Assembly: GCA_963736505.1 (NCBI GenBank)
Contig: CAVTOZ010000007.1
Location: 248,001 to 312,000 of the forward strand
Reading direction: 5' to 3'
Length of the DNA stretch: 64,000 nt
Source of the DNA: Solirubrobacter sp963736505
GTDB lineage: Bacteria; Actinomycetota; Thermoleophilia; Solirubrobacterales; Solirubrobacteraceae
Below the pieces are notes generated by a model. That model worked only from the letters and a program-made list of their open reading frames with translations. It had not been told where the DNA came from and ran no database searches. Below, piece after piece: positions 42,667-50,147 of this stretch. Positions within the stretch are counted from its first letter, which is position 1. Each line of letters starts with the position of its first letter. The position numbers and the translations under genes are program-made.

Positions 42667-42726
42667 GGGAGTTTCGCCCTCTGGGCGAACACTCCCAGCG
42701 ACGCGAGCCGCTAGGCGAGCGTCGCC
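42667..42726. repeat. twin-hairpin repeat, copy E (after the EAL/GGDEF gene)
   Basis: Hairpin 1 (42667-42696): GGGAGTTTCGCCC with GGGCGAACACTCCC; here AA/TT of other copies is TT/AA, keeping the pairing. Hairpin 2 at 42697-42726. It starts four bases after a stop codon and carries no start codon on its distal side, so here it can only work as a 3' structure or terminator. Confidence 0.8.
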
Positions 42727-42748
42727 GCACAATAAGCTTGGCGGCCTC

Positions 42749-43162
42749 GTGTTCGGCCGCATCGACCACATCGGGCTTGCCGTCGCCGACCTCGACGCGG
42801 CGATCGAGCTCCACACCGCCACGTACGGCATGCCGCTCGTCCACCGCGAGACGGTGAGCGAGCAGGGCGTCGAGGCCGCGCTGCTCGACGTCGGCGAGAG
42901 CCACGTGGAGCTGCTCGCGCCGCTCGGCGCGGACACGCCGGTGGGGCGCTTCCTCGCCGCGCGCGGTCCCGGGCTCCATCACGTCGCCTACCAGGTGGAC
43001 GACGTGTCGGCCGCGCTGCGCTCGTTGCGCGACGCGGGCATGCGGCTGATCGACGAGACGCCGCGCACCGGCATCCGCGGGTCGCAGGTCGCGTTCCTGC
43101 ACCCGGCCACCGCCGGCGGCGTACTGACCGAGCTCGTCACGCCAGTGGAGGTCCATCCGTGA
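42749..43162 (+). CDS. mce: methylmalonyl-CoA epimerase
   Basis: 137 residues from GTG 42749, a VOC/glyoxalase fold. Metal ligands visible: His in RIDHIGLAV, His in LHHVAYQVDD and a late Glu in LTELV; also GSQVAFLHP. Interconverts (R)- and (S)-methylmalonyl-CoA in propionate catabolism. Upstream sequence in the same frame is derived from repeat copy E and is not likely to be translated. No mutase or carboxylase gene lies nearby. Confidence 0.9.
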   Translation: MFGRIDHIGLAVADLDAAIELHTATYGMPLVHRETVSEQGVEAALLDVGESHVELLAPLGADTPVGRFLAARGPGLHHVAYQVDDVSAALRSLRDAGMRLIDETPRTGIRGSQVAFLHPATAGGVLTELVTPVEVHP

Positions 43163-43383
43163 GTCCCGCCATCCCCGCCCGCCGCGCCGCCATCGGCTTC
43201 CAGGGCGGTCAGGTCCTGTCCGTACGCATGTCGGACGAGCAGCTGACCGCGCTGCGCGCGGCCATGAAGGAAGGGCGCGAGCGCTGGCAGGAGGTCGAGG
43301 CCGCCGACGGCGCGGTGCTCGTCGACATCGGCCAGATCGTCTACCTGCGCGTCGAGTCCGACGACCATCGCGTCGGCTTTTAG
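43159..43383 (+). CDS. small conserved-looking protein of unknown function
   Basis: 74 residues from GTG 43159, overlapping the epimerase stop by four bases. Sequence shows IGFQGGQVLSVRMSDEQL then GWHE-like RWQEVEAADGAVLVDIGQIVYLRV, compatible with a small beta-barrel or ferredoxin-like fold. No catalytic motif. Coding is supported by translational coupling and by codon usage similar to its neighbours. Function unknown. Confidence 0.7.
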   Translation: MSPAIPARRAAIGFQGGQVLSVRMSDEQLTALRAAMKEGRERWQEVEAADGAVLVDIGQIVYLRVESDDHRVGF

Positions 43384-43423
43384 AACTCGCTTCAACGCCG
43401 CCGACCTCGCGCTCTACCGGCGC

Positions 43424-43873
43424 GTGCGCTCGCTCGCGCGCACTCCGGAGAGCGTGCGGTGGGTGCGCCGCTACTCTCGCCTCGGCGAGCACGGAGCGGT
43501 GTGGCTGGCCGGCGGCACGCTCGCCGCGCTCGTCGACCGCCCGCGCCGGCGCCGCTGGCTGCGCGCGACCGCGACGGTCGGCGGGGCCTACGCCGTCTCC
43601 ACGTCGATCAAGCTCGCGGTCGGCCGCAAGCGCCCCGTTATCGAGGACCTTCCCCACCTGATGGCCACACCCACCGGACTCTCGTTCCCCTCTTCGCACG
43701 CGACCTCCTCGTTCGCCGCCGCGCGCGCGTTCGGCGCGCTCATGCCGGGCGCGCCGCTGCAGATCGCCGCCGCCGCGATGGGCATCTCGCGTCTGTACCT
43801 GGGCGTCCACTACCCGTCCGACGTCGCGGCCGGCGCCGCGCTCGGGACGGCGCTCGGGAGCTTCGGCCGATGA
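43424..43873 (+). CDS. PAP2-superfamily phosphatase
   Basis: 149 residues from GTG 43424. The three phosphatase motifs are present: KLAVGRKRP (motif 1), PSSHATSSFA (motif 2) and SRLYLGVHYPSDV (motif 3), with hydrophobic segments between. Likely removes phosphate from a membrane lipid such as undecaprenyl or phosphatidic acid. Codons before GTG also read plausibly in frame (FNAADLALYRR), but no ATG, GTG or TTG precedes them; the true start may be upstream at a rare codon. ATGA overlap with ychF. Confidence 0.88.
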   Translation: MRSLARTPESVRWVRRYSRLGEHGAVWLAGGTLAALVDRPRRRRWLRATATVGGAYAVSTSIKLAVGRKRPVIEDLPHLMATPTGLSFPSSHATSSFAAARAFGALMPGAPLQIAAAAMGISRLYLGVHYPSDVAAGAALGTALGSFGR

Positions 43874-44952
43874 TGAAGGTCGGCATCGTGGGGATGCCCA
43901 ACGCGGGCAAGTCCTCGCTCTTCAACGCGCTCAGCCAGGCCGGCGCGGAGGCGGCGAACTACCCGTTCACGACGATCGAGCCGAACGTCGCCGTCGTCGG
44001 CGTGCGCGACGAGCGCCTCGAGGCGGTCGCGAAGACCGTCGGCGCCTCCAACATCGTCTGGGACACGATCGAGTTCCACGACATCGCGGGCCTCGTGGCC
44101 GGCGCGCACGAGGGCGAGGGCCTGGGCAACAAGTTCCTCGCCAACATCCGCGAGACCGACGCGCTGCTGCACGTCGTGCGCGCGCACCACGACGAGAACG
44201 TGATCCACCCCGACGGCCGCGTCGACCCCGCCGCCGACATCGAGACGATCGAGACCGAGCTGATGTACGCCGACCTCGACTCGGCCGAGCGCCGCCACGC
44301 CCGCGTCGTGCGCGACGCGCGCTCGGGCGACCGCGCGGCGGTCGCCGAGGAGGCGTGGCTGCGCCAGGTGATCGAGGCGCTGCAGTCCGGCCGGCCCGTG
44401 CGGACGGTCCCCGTCCCGCACGACGCGCCCGACGCCTCGCGCAACCTCTCGCCGCTGACCGGCAAGCCGGTCCTGTTCGTCGCCAACGTCGACGAAGGCG
44501 ACGACGAGGTGCCGGCGGTCGTCGCCGAGCACGCCGCGGCCGAAGGAACCGCGGCGGTCGCGATCTCCTCGCGCCTGGAGGCCGAGCTGCGCGAGCTCGA
44601 CGACGAGGACGCCGCCGCGATGCGCGAGGACCTCGGAGTGTCGGAGTCCGGACTCAATCGCGTCGTTCGCGGCGCGTTCGGGCTGCTCGACCTGATCGGC
44701 TTCTTCACGGCCGGCGAGGACAAGCCGGCGCAGTCCTGGCACCTGCGCAACGGGCTCACGGCGTGGCACGCGGCGGGCCAGATCCACTCCGACATCCAGA
44801 AGGGCTTCGTGCGCGCCGAGGTGATCGGCTGGGACAAGCTCGTCGAGGCCGGCGGCTACGCCGGGGCGCGCGACAAGGGCACGCTGCGGCTCGAGGGGCG
44901 CGACTACGTGATGGCCGACGGCGACGTGATCACCGTCAAGTTCACGCCTTGA
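43870..44952 (+). CDS. ychF: redox-regulated ATPase YchF
   Basis: 360 residues. OBG-family P-loop: GMPNAGKSSLFNALS near 8-22, NYPFTTIEPN, FHDIAGLVAGAHEGEGLGNKF-type switch region, NVDE in place of NKxD (giving ATP preference), and a C-terminal TGS domain with SWHLRNGLTAWHAAGQIHSD. Binds ribosomes; role in stress/translation control. Two adjoining ATGs (43870, 43873) could serve as start. A translationally coupled gene starts at its stop. Confidence 0.95.
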   Translation: MMKVGIVGMPNAGKSSLFNALSQAGAEAANYPFTTIEPNVAVVGVRDERLEAVAKTVGASNIVWDTIEFHDIAGLVAGAHEGEGLGNKFLANIRETDALLHVVRAHHDENVIHPDGRVDPAADIETIETELMYADLDSAERRHARVVRDARSGDRAAVAEEAWLRQVIEALQSGRPVRTVPVPHDAPDASRNLSPLTGKPVLFVANVDEGDDEVPAVVAEHAAAEGTAAVAISSRLEAELRELDDEDAAAMREDLGVSESGLNRVVRGAFGLLDLIGFFTAGEDKPAQSWHLRNGLTAWHAAGQIHSDIQKGFVRAEVIGWDKLVEAGGYAGARDKGTLRLEGRDYVMADGDVITVKFTP

Positions 44953-45338
44953 CGTACTGGCTCAAGCCGATCGGCCACGCCCGCGGCCCGCTTCCCGCCG
45001 CGTGGTTCGAGGAGAAGCCGTGGGTCCTGCGGCGTACCGGCTTCCCGCGCAGGCCCCGCGTCGAGGAGGGCGACCGGTTCGTCTACTACGCGTCCGTGTG
45101 GAAGCGGATCTTCGCGATCGTCGAGGTCGTGAGCGCGCCGGAGGAGACCAATCCCGGCGAGCGCTGGCCGTGGACGGTCGCCGTCGACCCGCTGCTCGTG
45201 ATCCCGGTGCTCGAGCATGCGCCGCCGGTCGAGGCGATCGGCGTGCCGGCGCGCTCGACGAGCCAGCAGTCCCATATCCGCCTGTCTCCGGAGCATTACG
45301 CGAGAGCGGTGGATGTCATCGCGAGCGTGGCGCACTAG
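44949..45338 (+). CDS. EVE/PUA-like domain protein
   Basis: 129 residues from TTG 44949 (TTGA overlap with ychF). The start MTYWLKPIGHARGP, a WVLRR basic stretch, GDRFVYYASVWKRIFAIVEVVS and a C-terminal HIRLSPEHY fit EVE domains, which bind modified bases in DNA or RNA. The fit is by pattern only, so the call is tentative. If right, it may sense modified nucleic acids; no partner endonuclease is adjacent. Confidence 0.55.
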   Translation: MTYWLKPIGHARGPLPAAWFEEKPWVLRRTGFPRRPRVEEGDRFVYYASVWKRIFAIVEVVSAPEETNPGERWPWTVAVDPLLVIPVLEHAPPVEAIGVPARSTSQQSHIRLSPEHYARAVDVIASVAH

Positions 45339-45341
45339 TGT
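45336..45341 (+). promoter_or_regulatory. TAGTGT -10 box
   Basis: TAGTGT six bases before GTG 45348, overlapping the stop of the EVE-like gene. No ribosome-binding site follows, suggesting a leaderless transcript. Confidence 0.35.
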
Positions 45342-45347
45342 CGCCCT

Positions 45348-45707
45348 GTGCAGCGCCGGTTCATCCTGCCCGGGCCTGACGTCGGGCGCCTGTTGCTCGA
45401 CCGTCTCGTCGCCGAGGGCGTGCGCTACGGACGCGATTTCGCGCTCGTCCGGATCGTGGCGCCGCTCGGGACCGTGGAGGAGCTCGCGCCCACCCTCGCG
45501 GCCGCGCTGCGCGACGCCGACACGCTCGTGCGCTGGGAGGCCGACGAGCTGCTCGCGCTGCTGCCGGCCACCGACCGCCAGGGCGCCGAGCGCGCCGCCG
45601 AGCGGCTGCGCGAGGCGGCGGCCGAGGTCCCGGTGAGCGTCGGGGCCGCGCACTGGGTCGGCGACACGGCGCACGACCTGCTCGGCCGGGCGCTGCCCCG
45701 GCGCTAG
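45348..45707 (+). CDS. stand-alone degenerate GGDEF-like domain
   Basis: 119 residues from GTG 45348. The pattern RDADTLVRWEADELLALLPATDRQGAERAAERLR matches the core of a GGDEF domain (RxGGDEFxxLLP...A), followed by VSVGAAHW. The signature reads WEADEL rather than GGDEF, and the N-terminal and I-site parts are missing, so it cannot be a cyclase. It might bind nucleotides or partner proteins, or be a relic. Its stop shares CTAG with the convergent exonuclease stop. Confidence 0.65.
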   Translation: MQRRFILPGPDVGRLLLDRLVAEGVRYGRDFALVRIVAPLGTVEELAPTLAAALRDADTLVRWEADELLALLPATDRQGAERAAERLREAAAEVPVSVGAAHWVGDTAHDLLGRALPRR

Positions 45708-46552
45708 CCCGACAGCCGCTTCGCCAGCCGGCCCATGCCGAGCTCCGCCGCGGCCGCGGCGCCGCCGGCCCGGTCGGTCGGGCGGTCGGCCGGGCGCTCG
45801 ACGGCGGCGGTCCGCAGCGTCGCCACGTCGCGGAACACGCGCAGCTCCGCCGCCTGCTCGATCAGGGACTTGCGCACGCCCGGCTTCTCGCGGATCGCGC
45901 CGAGGATCACGTGCTCGAGGTCGCCCTTGCGCTGCAGCAGGTCCGCCGCCGTCTTGGCGCCGATCCCCTTGGCGCCGGGGAGCCCGTCGGACGGGTCGCC
46001 GCGCAGCGCGATGAAGTCCGGCACCTGCTCGGGCGAGATGCCGTAGATCTCGCGCACCTGGTCCGGGCCGACCTCGTCCGGGCCCTCCTGGCGCGCGCGC
46101 TGGAGCAGCACCGTGACGGTCTCCGACGCGCACTGGAACATGTCGCGGTCGCCGGTGAGGATCAGCGTCGTCCCGCCGGCCTCGGTCTCCAGCGCCGCGT
46201 AGGAGCCGAGCAGGTCGTCGGCCTCCAGCGTCTCGTGGCCGACCACGCTCCAGCCGAGCGCCTCGTAGAGCGCGGGCGCGCGCGCCCACTGCCACTCCAG
46301 CGGTCCCGGCATGTCGGGCCGCTGCGCGTGGTAGGCGGGGTAGGCCTCCTTGCGGTAGACGGCCGCCTCGGCGCCGAAGCACAGCACGACGGCGCGGGGC
46401 GAGTACTTCTCGACGCACCAGAGGACCTGGTTGACGGAGCCGAGCAGCGCGTTGACGGGGTTCCCGTCGCCGTCGGTGATCGAGTCGGGCAGCGCGAAGA
46501 ACCCGCGGTACAGGCACGCGGGGGCGTCGACTAACAGGAGCGGGGCCGGCAC
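45704..46552 (-). CDS. 5'-3' exonuclease (Pol I N-domain-like)
   Basis: 282 residues from GTG 46552. FEN/PIN-like fold: LLLVDAPACLYRGFFAL at the start, LEADDLLGSYA and TGDRDMFQ (metal-binding acids), then helix-hairpin-helix ALRGDPSDGLPGAKGIGAKTA near 185-205. It is separate from DNA polymerase I, as in several actinobacteria. Acts on 5' flaps in repair or RNA-primer removal. Divergent from the MaoC gene by 24 bases. Confidence 0.9.
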   Translation of the reverse strand: MPAPLLLVDAPACLYRGFFALPDSITDGDGNPVNALLGSVNQVLWCVEKYSPRAVVLCFGAEAAVYRKEAYPAYHAQRPDMPGPLEWQWARAPALYEALGWSVVGHETLEADDLLGSYAALETEAGGTTLILTGDRDMFQCASETVTVLLQRARQEGPDEVGPDQVREIYGISPEQVPDFIALRGDPSDGLPGAKGIGAKTAADLLQRKGDLEHVILGAIREKPGVRKSLIEQAAELRVFRDVATLRTAAVERPADRPTDRAGGAAAAAELGMGRLAKRLSG

Positions 46553-46561
46553 CCCGGTAAG

Positions 46562-46567
46562 TATGGT
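46562..46567 (+). promoter_or_regulatory. TATGGT -10 box of the MaoC gene
   Basis: TATGGT nine bases before ATG 46577 in the 24-base divergent gap. No ribosome-binding site is seen. Confidence 0.4.
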
Positions 46568-46576
46568 GCGCGGATC

Positions 46577-47047
46577 ATGAAGACGATCACCGGTCTCGAG
46601 GAGCTCAAGCAGTCCGACGGCGAGGTCCTCGGCACGAGCGACTGGCACGAGGTCACGCAGTCCGACATCGACACGTTCGCCGACGTGACCGGCGACCACC
46701 AGTGGATCCACGTCGACGTCGAGCGCGCGAAGGAGACGCCGTTCGGCGGCACGATCGCGCACGGCTACTACACGCTCTCGCTCGTCCCCATGCTCTCGCA
46801 GCAGGTGTTCGCGATGGAGGGCTTCACGTTCGCGCTCAACTACGGGCTCAACCGCGTGCGCTTCCCGGCGCCGCTGCCGGTGGGCGGCAAGGTGCGGCTG
46901 ACGGCGAAGGTCGCCAAGGTCGAGGAGATCCCCGGCGGGGCGCAGACGACGATGGAGATGACGCTCGAGCGCGAAGGCGGTGAGAAGCCCGTGTGCGTGG
47001 CCGAGACGCTGGTGCGCGTGTACGCCGGAGGCCCCGCGGGTTCCTGA
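46577..47047 (+). CDS. MaoC/NodN-family (R)-enoyl-CoA hydratase-like protein
   Basis: 156 residues, a single hot-dog fold. Active-site Asp and His appear in FADVTGDHQWIHVD near 35-48, followed by FGGTIAHGYYTLSL (hydratase motif). Likely hydrates short enoyl-CoA esters; the NodN branch has no settled substrate. Transcribed alone, divergent from the exonuclease gene. Confidence 0.9.
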   Translation: MKTITGLEELKQSDGEVLGTSDWHEVTQSDIDTFADVTGDHQWIHVDVERAKETPFGGTIAHGYYTLSLVPMLSQQVFAMEGFTFALNYGLNRVRFPAPLPVGGKVRLTAKVAKVEEIPGGAQTTMEMTLEREGGEKPVCVAETLVRVYAGGPAGS

Positions 47048-47100
47048 CGCCGGTGTAGGGTCGGTCACAAACCGGCCCCTTCTCCGAATAGGGGCACTGA

Positions 47101-47646
47101 ATGCGCCCCTCCGACGTCAGCGACGAGCAGCTGCTGGCCGGCACCGACCCCGCCGGCTTCGAGGAGTTCTACGCGCGCCACGTCGACACGCTGCTGGGCT
47201 TCTTCTCGCGCCGGACGCGCAACGCCGACCTCGCCGCCGACCTGACGGCCGAGACCTTCGCGGCCGCGCTGTCGGCGCGGCGGCGCTACCGGCGCGAGTC
47301 CGGCGCCCCCGTCGCGTGGCTGTTCGGCATCGCGATGAAGAAGCTCGCCGACGCCCAGCGCCGCGGCTACGCGGAGACGCGGGCGCGCCGGCGGATGGGG
47401 ATGGAGCGGATCGAGCTGACCGACGCCGACATCGCGCGGATCGACGAGCTCGGCGAGAGCACGAACGCGAGCGCGCTGCTGGAGGCGCTCGCGCCCGACC
47501 AGCGCGACGCGATCCGCGCGCACGTGCTCGACGAGCGCTCGTACGCCGAGATCGCCGCCGACGAGCACGTCTCAGAGGCCGTGGTGCGCAAGCGCGTCAG
47601 CCGCGGCCTGGCCACCGTACGCCAGCGGATGGGAGCCCGCAGATGA
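47101..47646 (+). CDS. ECF-type RNA polymerase sigma factor
   Basis: 181 residues. Region 2 (about 22-90; FEEFYARHVDTLLGFF, LTAETFAAAL) and region 4 (about 125-178; ALAPDQRDAIRAHVLDERSYAEIA and VSEAVVRKRVSRGLA). A linker of about 35 residues joins them. The ATGA-coupled next gene encodes a membrane-anchored propeller protein that may act as its anti-sigma-like partner. Confidence 0.9.
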   Translation: MRPSDVSDEQLLAGTDPAGFEEFYARHVDTLLGFFSRRTRNADLAADLTAETFAAALSARRRYRRESGAPVAWLFGIAMKKLADAQRRGYAETRARRRMGMERIELTDADIARIDELGESTNASALLEALAPDQRDAIRAHVLDERSYAEIAADEHVSEAVVRKRVSRGLATVRQRMGARR

Positions 47647-48689
47647 GCCAGGACTTCACGACCACGCTGCGGCTGCAGCTGCGCGAGGCGGCGGAGCGCG
47701 AGGCGCGCCGCGGCCTGCTGCGGCGCACCGTGCCGTCGATGCGGCCGCTCGCGCTCGCCGGAGCGCTGGCGGCGGCCGTCGCCGTCGTGGTCCTGGCCGT
47801 CGCCTCGCTCGGCGGCAGCCCCCGGCCCGCGCCGACGTCGGCGGCGCCGCGCGTGGTGGCGCGGCTCGCGGTCGCCGACCAGGGCGGCACGCTCTCCACC
47901 GGCTTCGGCTCGCTGTGGACCGTCGATCCCAGCGGCGGCGCCGTGCTCCGGCTCAGCACCGCCGGCGGGATCCAGGCGCGCATCCCGATCCACGGCAACC
48001 TGCTCAACGGCCGCGCCGGCGCCGGCGCGATGTGGGCGCTGACCGACGACCGCCTGTACCGCATCGATCCGAAGACCGACCGCGTCGTCGCGCGCATCCC
48101 GCTGCCGCTGCCGACGCGCTCCAACGGCGCGCTGATCGTCCTCCCCGACACCGTCTGGGTCGGGAACCCGGGCGAGCTGCTGCACGTCGACCTGGCCGCG
48201 AACCGGTTCGACCGCCGGGTCAACCTCGAGCACGACGGCCTGGACCCGTACGGGACGTCCGCCGACGACCGCGCCATCTACGTCCAGCGGCGCGACGGGA
48301 TGCTGCTCACGCTCGACGGCCGCACCGGCCGCCGGCTCGCGCTCGTCAAGCCCGCCGTGGACGGGCAGATGGGCCCGCCGCTCGTCGACGGCGCCGTGAC
48401 CGTCGCCAGCGGCACCGGCCTCGCCGCCGTCGACGCGCGCACGGGGCGCCTGCGCTGGCGCACCAACCTCGGCGCCGCCCGCTACGGCGTGGCCTACCCC
48501 GCGTTCGGCGCGTATTGGGTCCAGGGCACGCCCGTGAGCGGGCGCGACCAGCTGTGGAAGCTCGACCCGCGGACCGGCCGCGTGCTCGCCGCGCTGCCGC
48601 TGAGCGACTTCGGCGCCGCGGGGATGACGGCGACCCGCGACCGCCTGTGGATCATGAGCGCGACCGGGAACCTGACCGCGATCGGCTAG
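47643..48689 (+). CDS. membrane-anchored beta-propeller (PQQ-like repeat) protein
   Basis: 348 residues from ATG 47643. A basic cytoplasmic segment of about 32 residues (REAAEREARRGLLRR) is followed by one membrane helix (about 35-55), then an extracytoplasmic beta-propeller of repeated units such as LYRIDPKTDRVVARIPL, LWKLDPRTGRVLAALPL and LAAVDARTGRLRWRTNL. The topology and coupling to an ECF sigma gene suggest an anti-sigma/sensor, but no zinc-binding HxxxCxxC motif is seen, so this is inference. Confidence 0.85.
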   Translation: MSQDFTTTLRLQLREAAEREARRGLLRRTVPSMRPLALAGALAAAVAVVVLAVASLGGSPRPAPTSAAPRVVARLAVADQGGTLSTGFGSLWTVDPSGGAVLRLSTAGGIQARIPIHGNLLNGRAGAGAMWALTDDRLYRIDPKTDRVVARIPLPLPTRSNGALIVLPDTVWVGNPGELLHVDLAANRFDRRVNLEHDGLDPYGTSADDRAIYVQRRDGMLLTLDGRTGRRLALVKPAVDGQMGPPLVDGAVTVASGTGLAAVDARTGRLRWRTNLGAARYGVAYPAFGAYWVQGTPVSGRDQLWKLDPRTGRVLAALPLSDFGAAGMTATRDRLWIMSATGNLTAIG

Positions 48690-50090
48690 CCCACGCGGAC
48701 GGCGGGGCCTGGCGCGTCCTGGAACACGACGCGGTAGGTGCCCGCCTTGGCCACGGGCCAACGGTACGTGCCGCCGCGGCCGAGCGTCGTGGTGCCGGCG
48801 GCGACCCAGCGGCCGCCGCGCAGGGCCTGCACGCGTGCGCTGGCGCCGCGGCGGCCGGGGCTGACGCTCCCGCTCAGCGTGGGTCCGGCCACGCGCGCGA
48901 GCCGTGCGGGCGCGCCGGCGCCGCCGGACGGGTCGGCCGCCTGCGTCTTCGGCGGCGCGTCGCCGGTCGCCTTGCTGGAGATCCGCGTGAAGTACGCCCA
49001 CGTGTCGAACAGGCCGAGCTTGGCGCGCAGCGTCGCGCCGTCGGTCTCCGTCGAGCCGCGCGAGCCGATCACCTGGGCGCGCATGATCCGCGGCGACGCC
49101 CCGCGCTGGAGCACCTTGATGCCGCGGAACGAGCCCTGGTAGAGCCCGCGCAGCTGCTTGCCGACCTTCGCGAGCGTCGTCGTCACCGGCGCCCAGCGGT
49201 GGCGCGGCGAGACGCTGTCGTACGGGTCGTCGACCGACTTCAGCCACGGCTTCGGCTCGGTGCCGAGCGCCGTGTTCTCGACGTTCTCGGTCTTGCCGCC
49301 GGAGGTGGAGAAGAAGTACGTGACGACGGGCTGGCCGCCGTAGGTGACGACCTGCCCGCGCGTGGCGGCGACGGCCTGGTTGGTCGCCGCCGTCTCACCG
49401 GAGACGCCCACGTACATCTGCGAGCGCGTGTCGGGGTACATGTCGAAGCTGCCGGAGCGGCTGGTCGTGATCGCGTACGTGCGCGCCGCGATCGCCTGGG
49501 CCTGCAGCGCCGCGGCCGGCCACGACGCGGGCGACTCGGCGGGGACGACGCCCTGCAGGTAGTCGTCGAGCGCGACCGCGTTGACGACGCTCACGCCGCC
49601 GAACAGGCCCGGCGCCAGCTCGAGCACGCCGCGGTAGCCCTTGCCGCCGAGCGCGACGATCCCGCCCTCGCCCGCGATCTGCAGCGGCGCGGTGAACGTC
49701 GCCACGCGCTTGCCCGCCGCCGACAGGTCGACCTGCGTCAGCCCGTGGCGCTTGACCGCGTAGGTCACCGTCGGGTCCAGCTTGCGCTCGCCCGCCTGCG
49801 TGGCGCCGCTGATCCGCGCGGCGCCGACCTTGTCGGTCAGCTGCACGCGCACGACGTGGGCCGGGTCGGTCGTGCCGAGCGCCGGTGCCGGTGTAGTAGT
49901 GCGCGAGGATCTCCGCCGCGCTCGCGCCGTGCTCGGCGTAGCCCATCGCCCCGTACTGGCTCATCCCGACGCCGTGGCCGAAGCCGGCGCCCTTGATCGT
50001 GAAGGTCGACTTCGCCGCGGAGGCGGACGGGGCGACGGCGAGCAGGCCGAGCAGGATGGCGGCCGCGAGGCTGGAGAGCTTACGGGTCAT
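48686..50090 (-). pseudogene. SpoIID/LytB-family amidase-enhancer domain protein, frameshifted
   Basis: The first frame runs from ATG 50090: a signal peptide (LSSLAAAILLGLLAVAPSAS) then GAGFGHGVGMSQYGAMGYAEHG, ending in AHYYTGT. The rest (LGTTDPAHVVRVQL onward, 48686 to about 49885) is in the adjacent frame and includes DDYLQGVVPAESPASW, AAARTYA-type AARTYAITTS, and STSGGKT, the SpoIID core. Removing one G from ACCGGCGC near 49880-49884 restores one protein of about 468 residues. A C-terminal Ig-like domain (about 375-468) follows. SpoIID proteins cut or license peptidoglycan stem removal. Possibly only a sequence error. Confidence 0.85.
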
Positions 50091-50147
50091 AGGATCAGGG
50101 GAGGACTTGCTGGTCTACGTTAGCCCGACACATTGGTTGGTGAGTAG

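Noticed and set aside
38550..42692. 1380-residue minus-strand open frame across the FtsH-like and EAL genes
   Set aside because: Low-complexity antisense of two well-supported genes; no recognisable motif over its whole length.
7344..42726. CRISPR array or insertion-sequence ends as explanation of the repeats
   Set aside because: Copies are single, far apart, lack spacers, transposase and terminal inverted repeats with target duplications.
42665..42748. N-terminal 28-residue extension of methylmalonyl-CoA epimerase from GTG 42665
   Set aside because: It is translated repeat sequence; GTG 42749 gives the normal family start.
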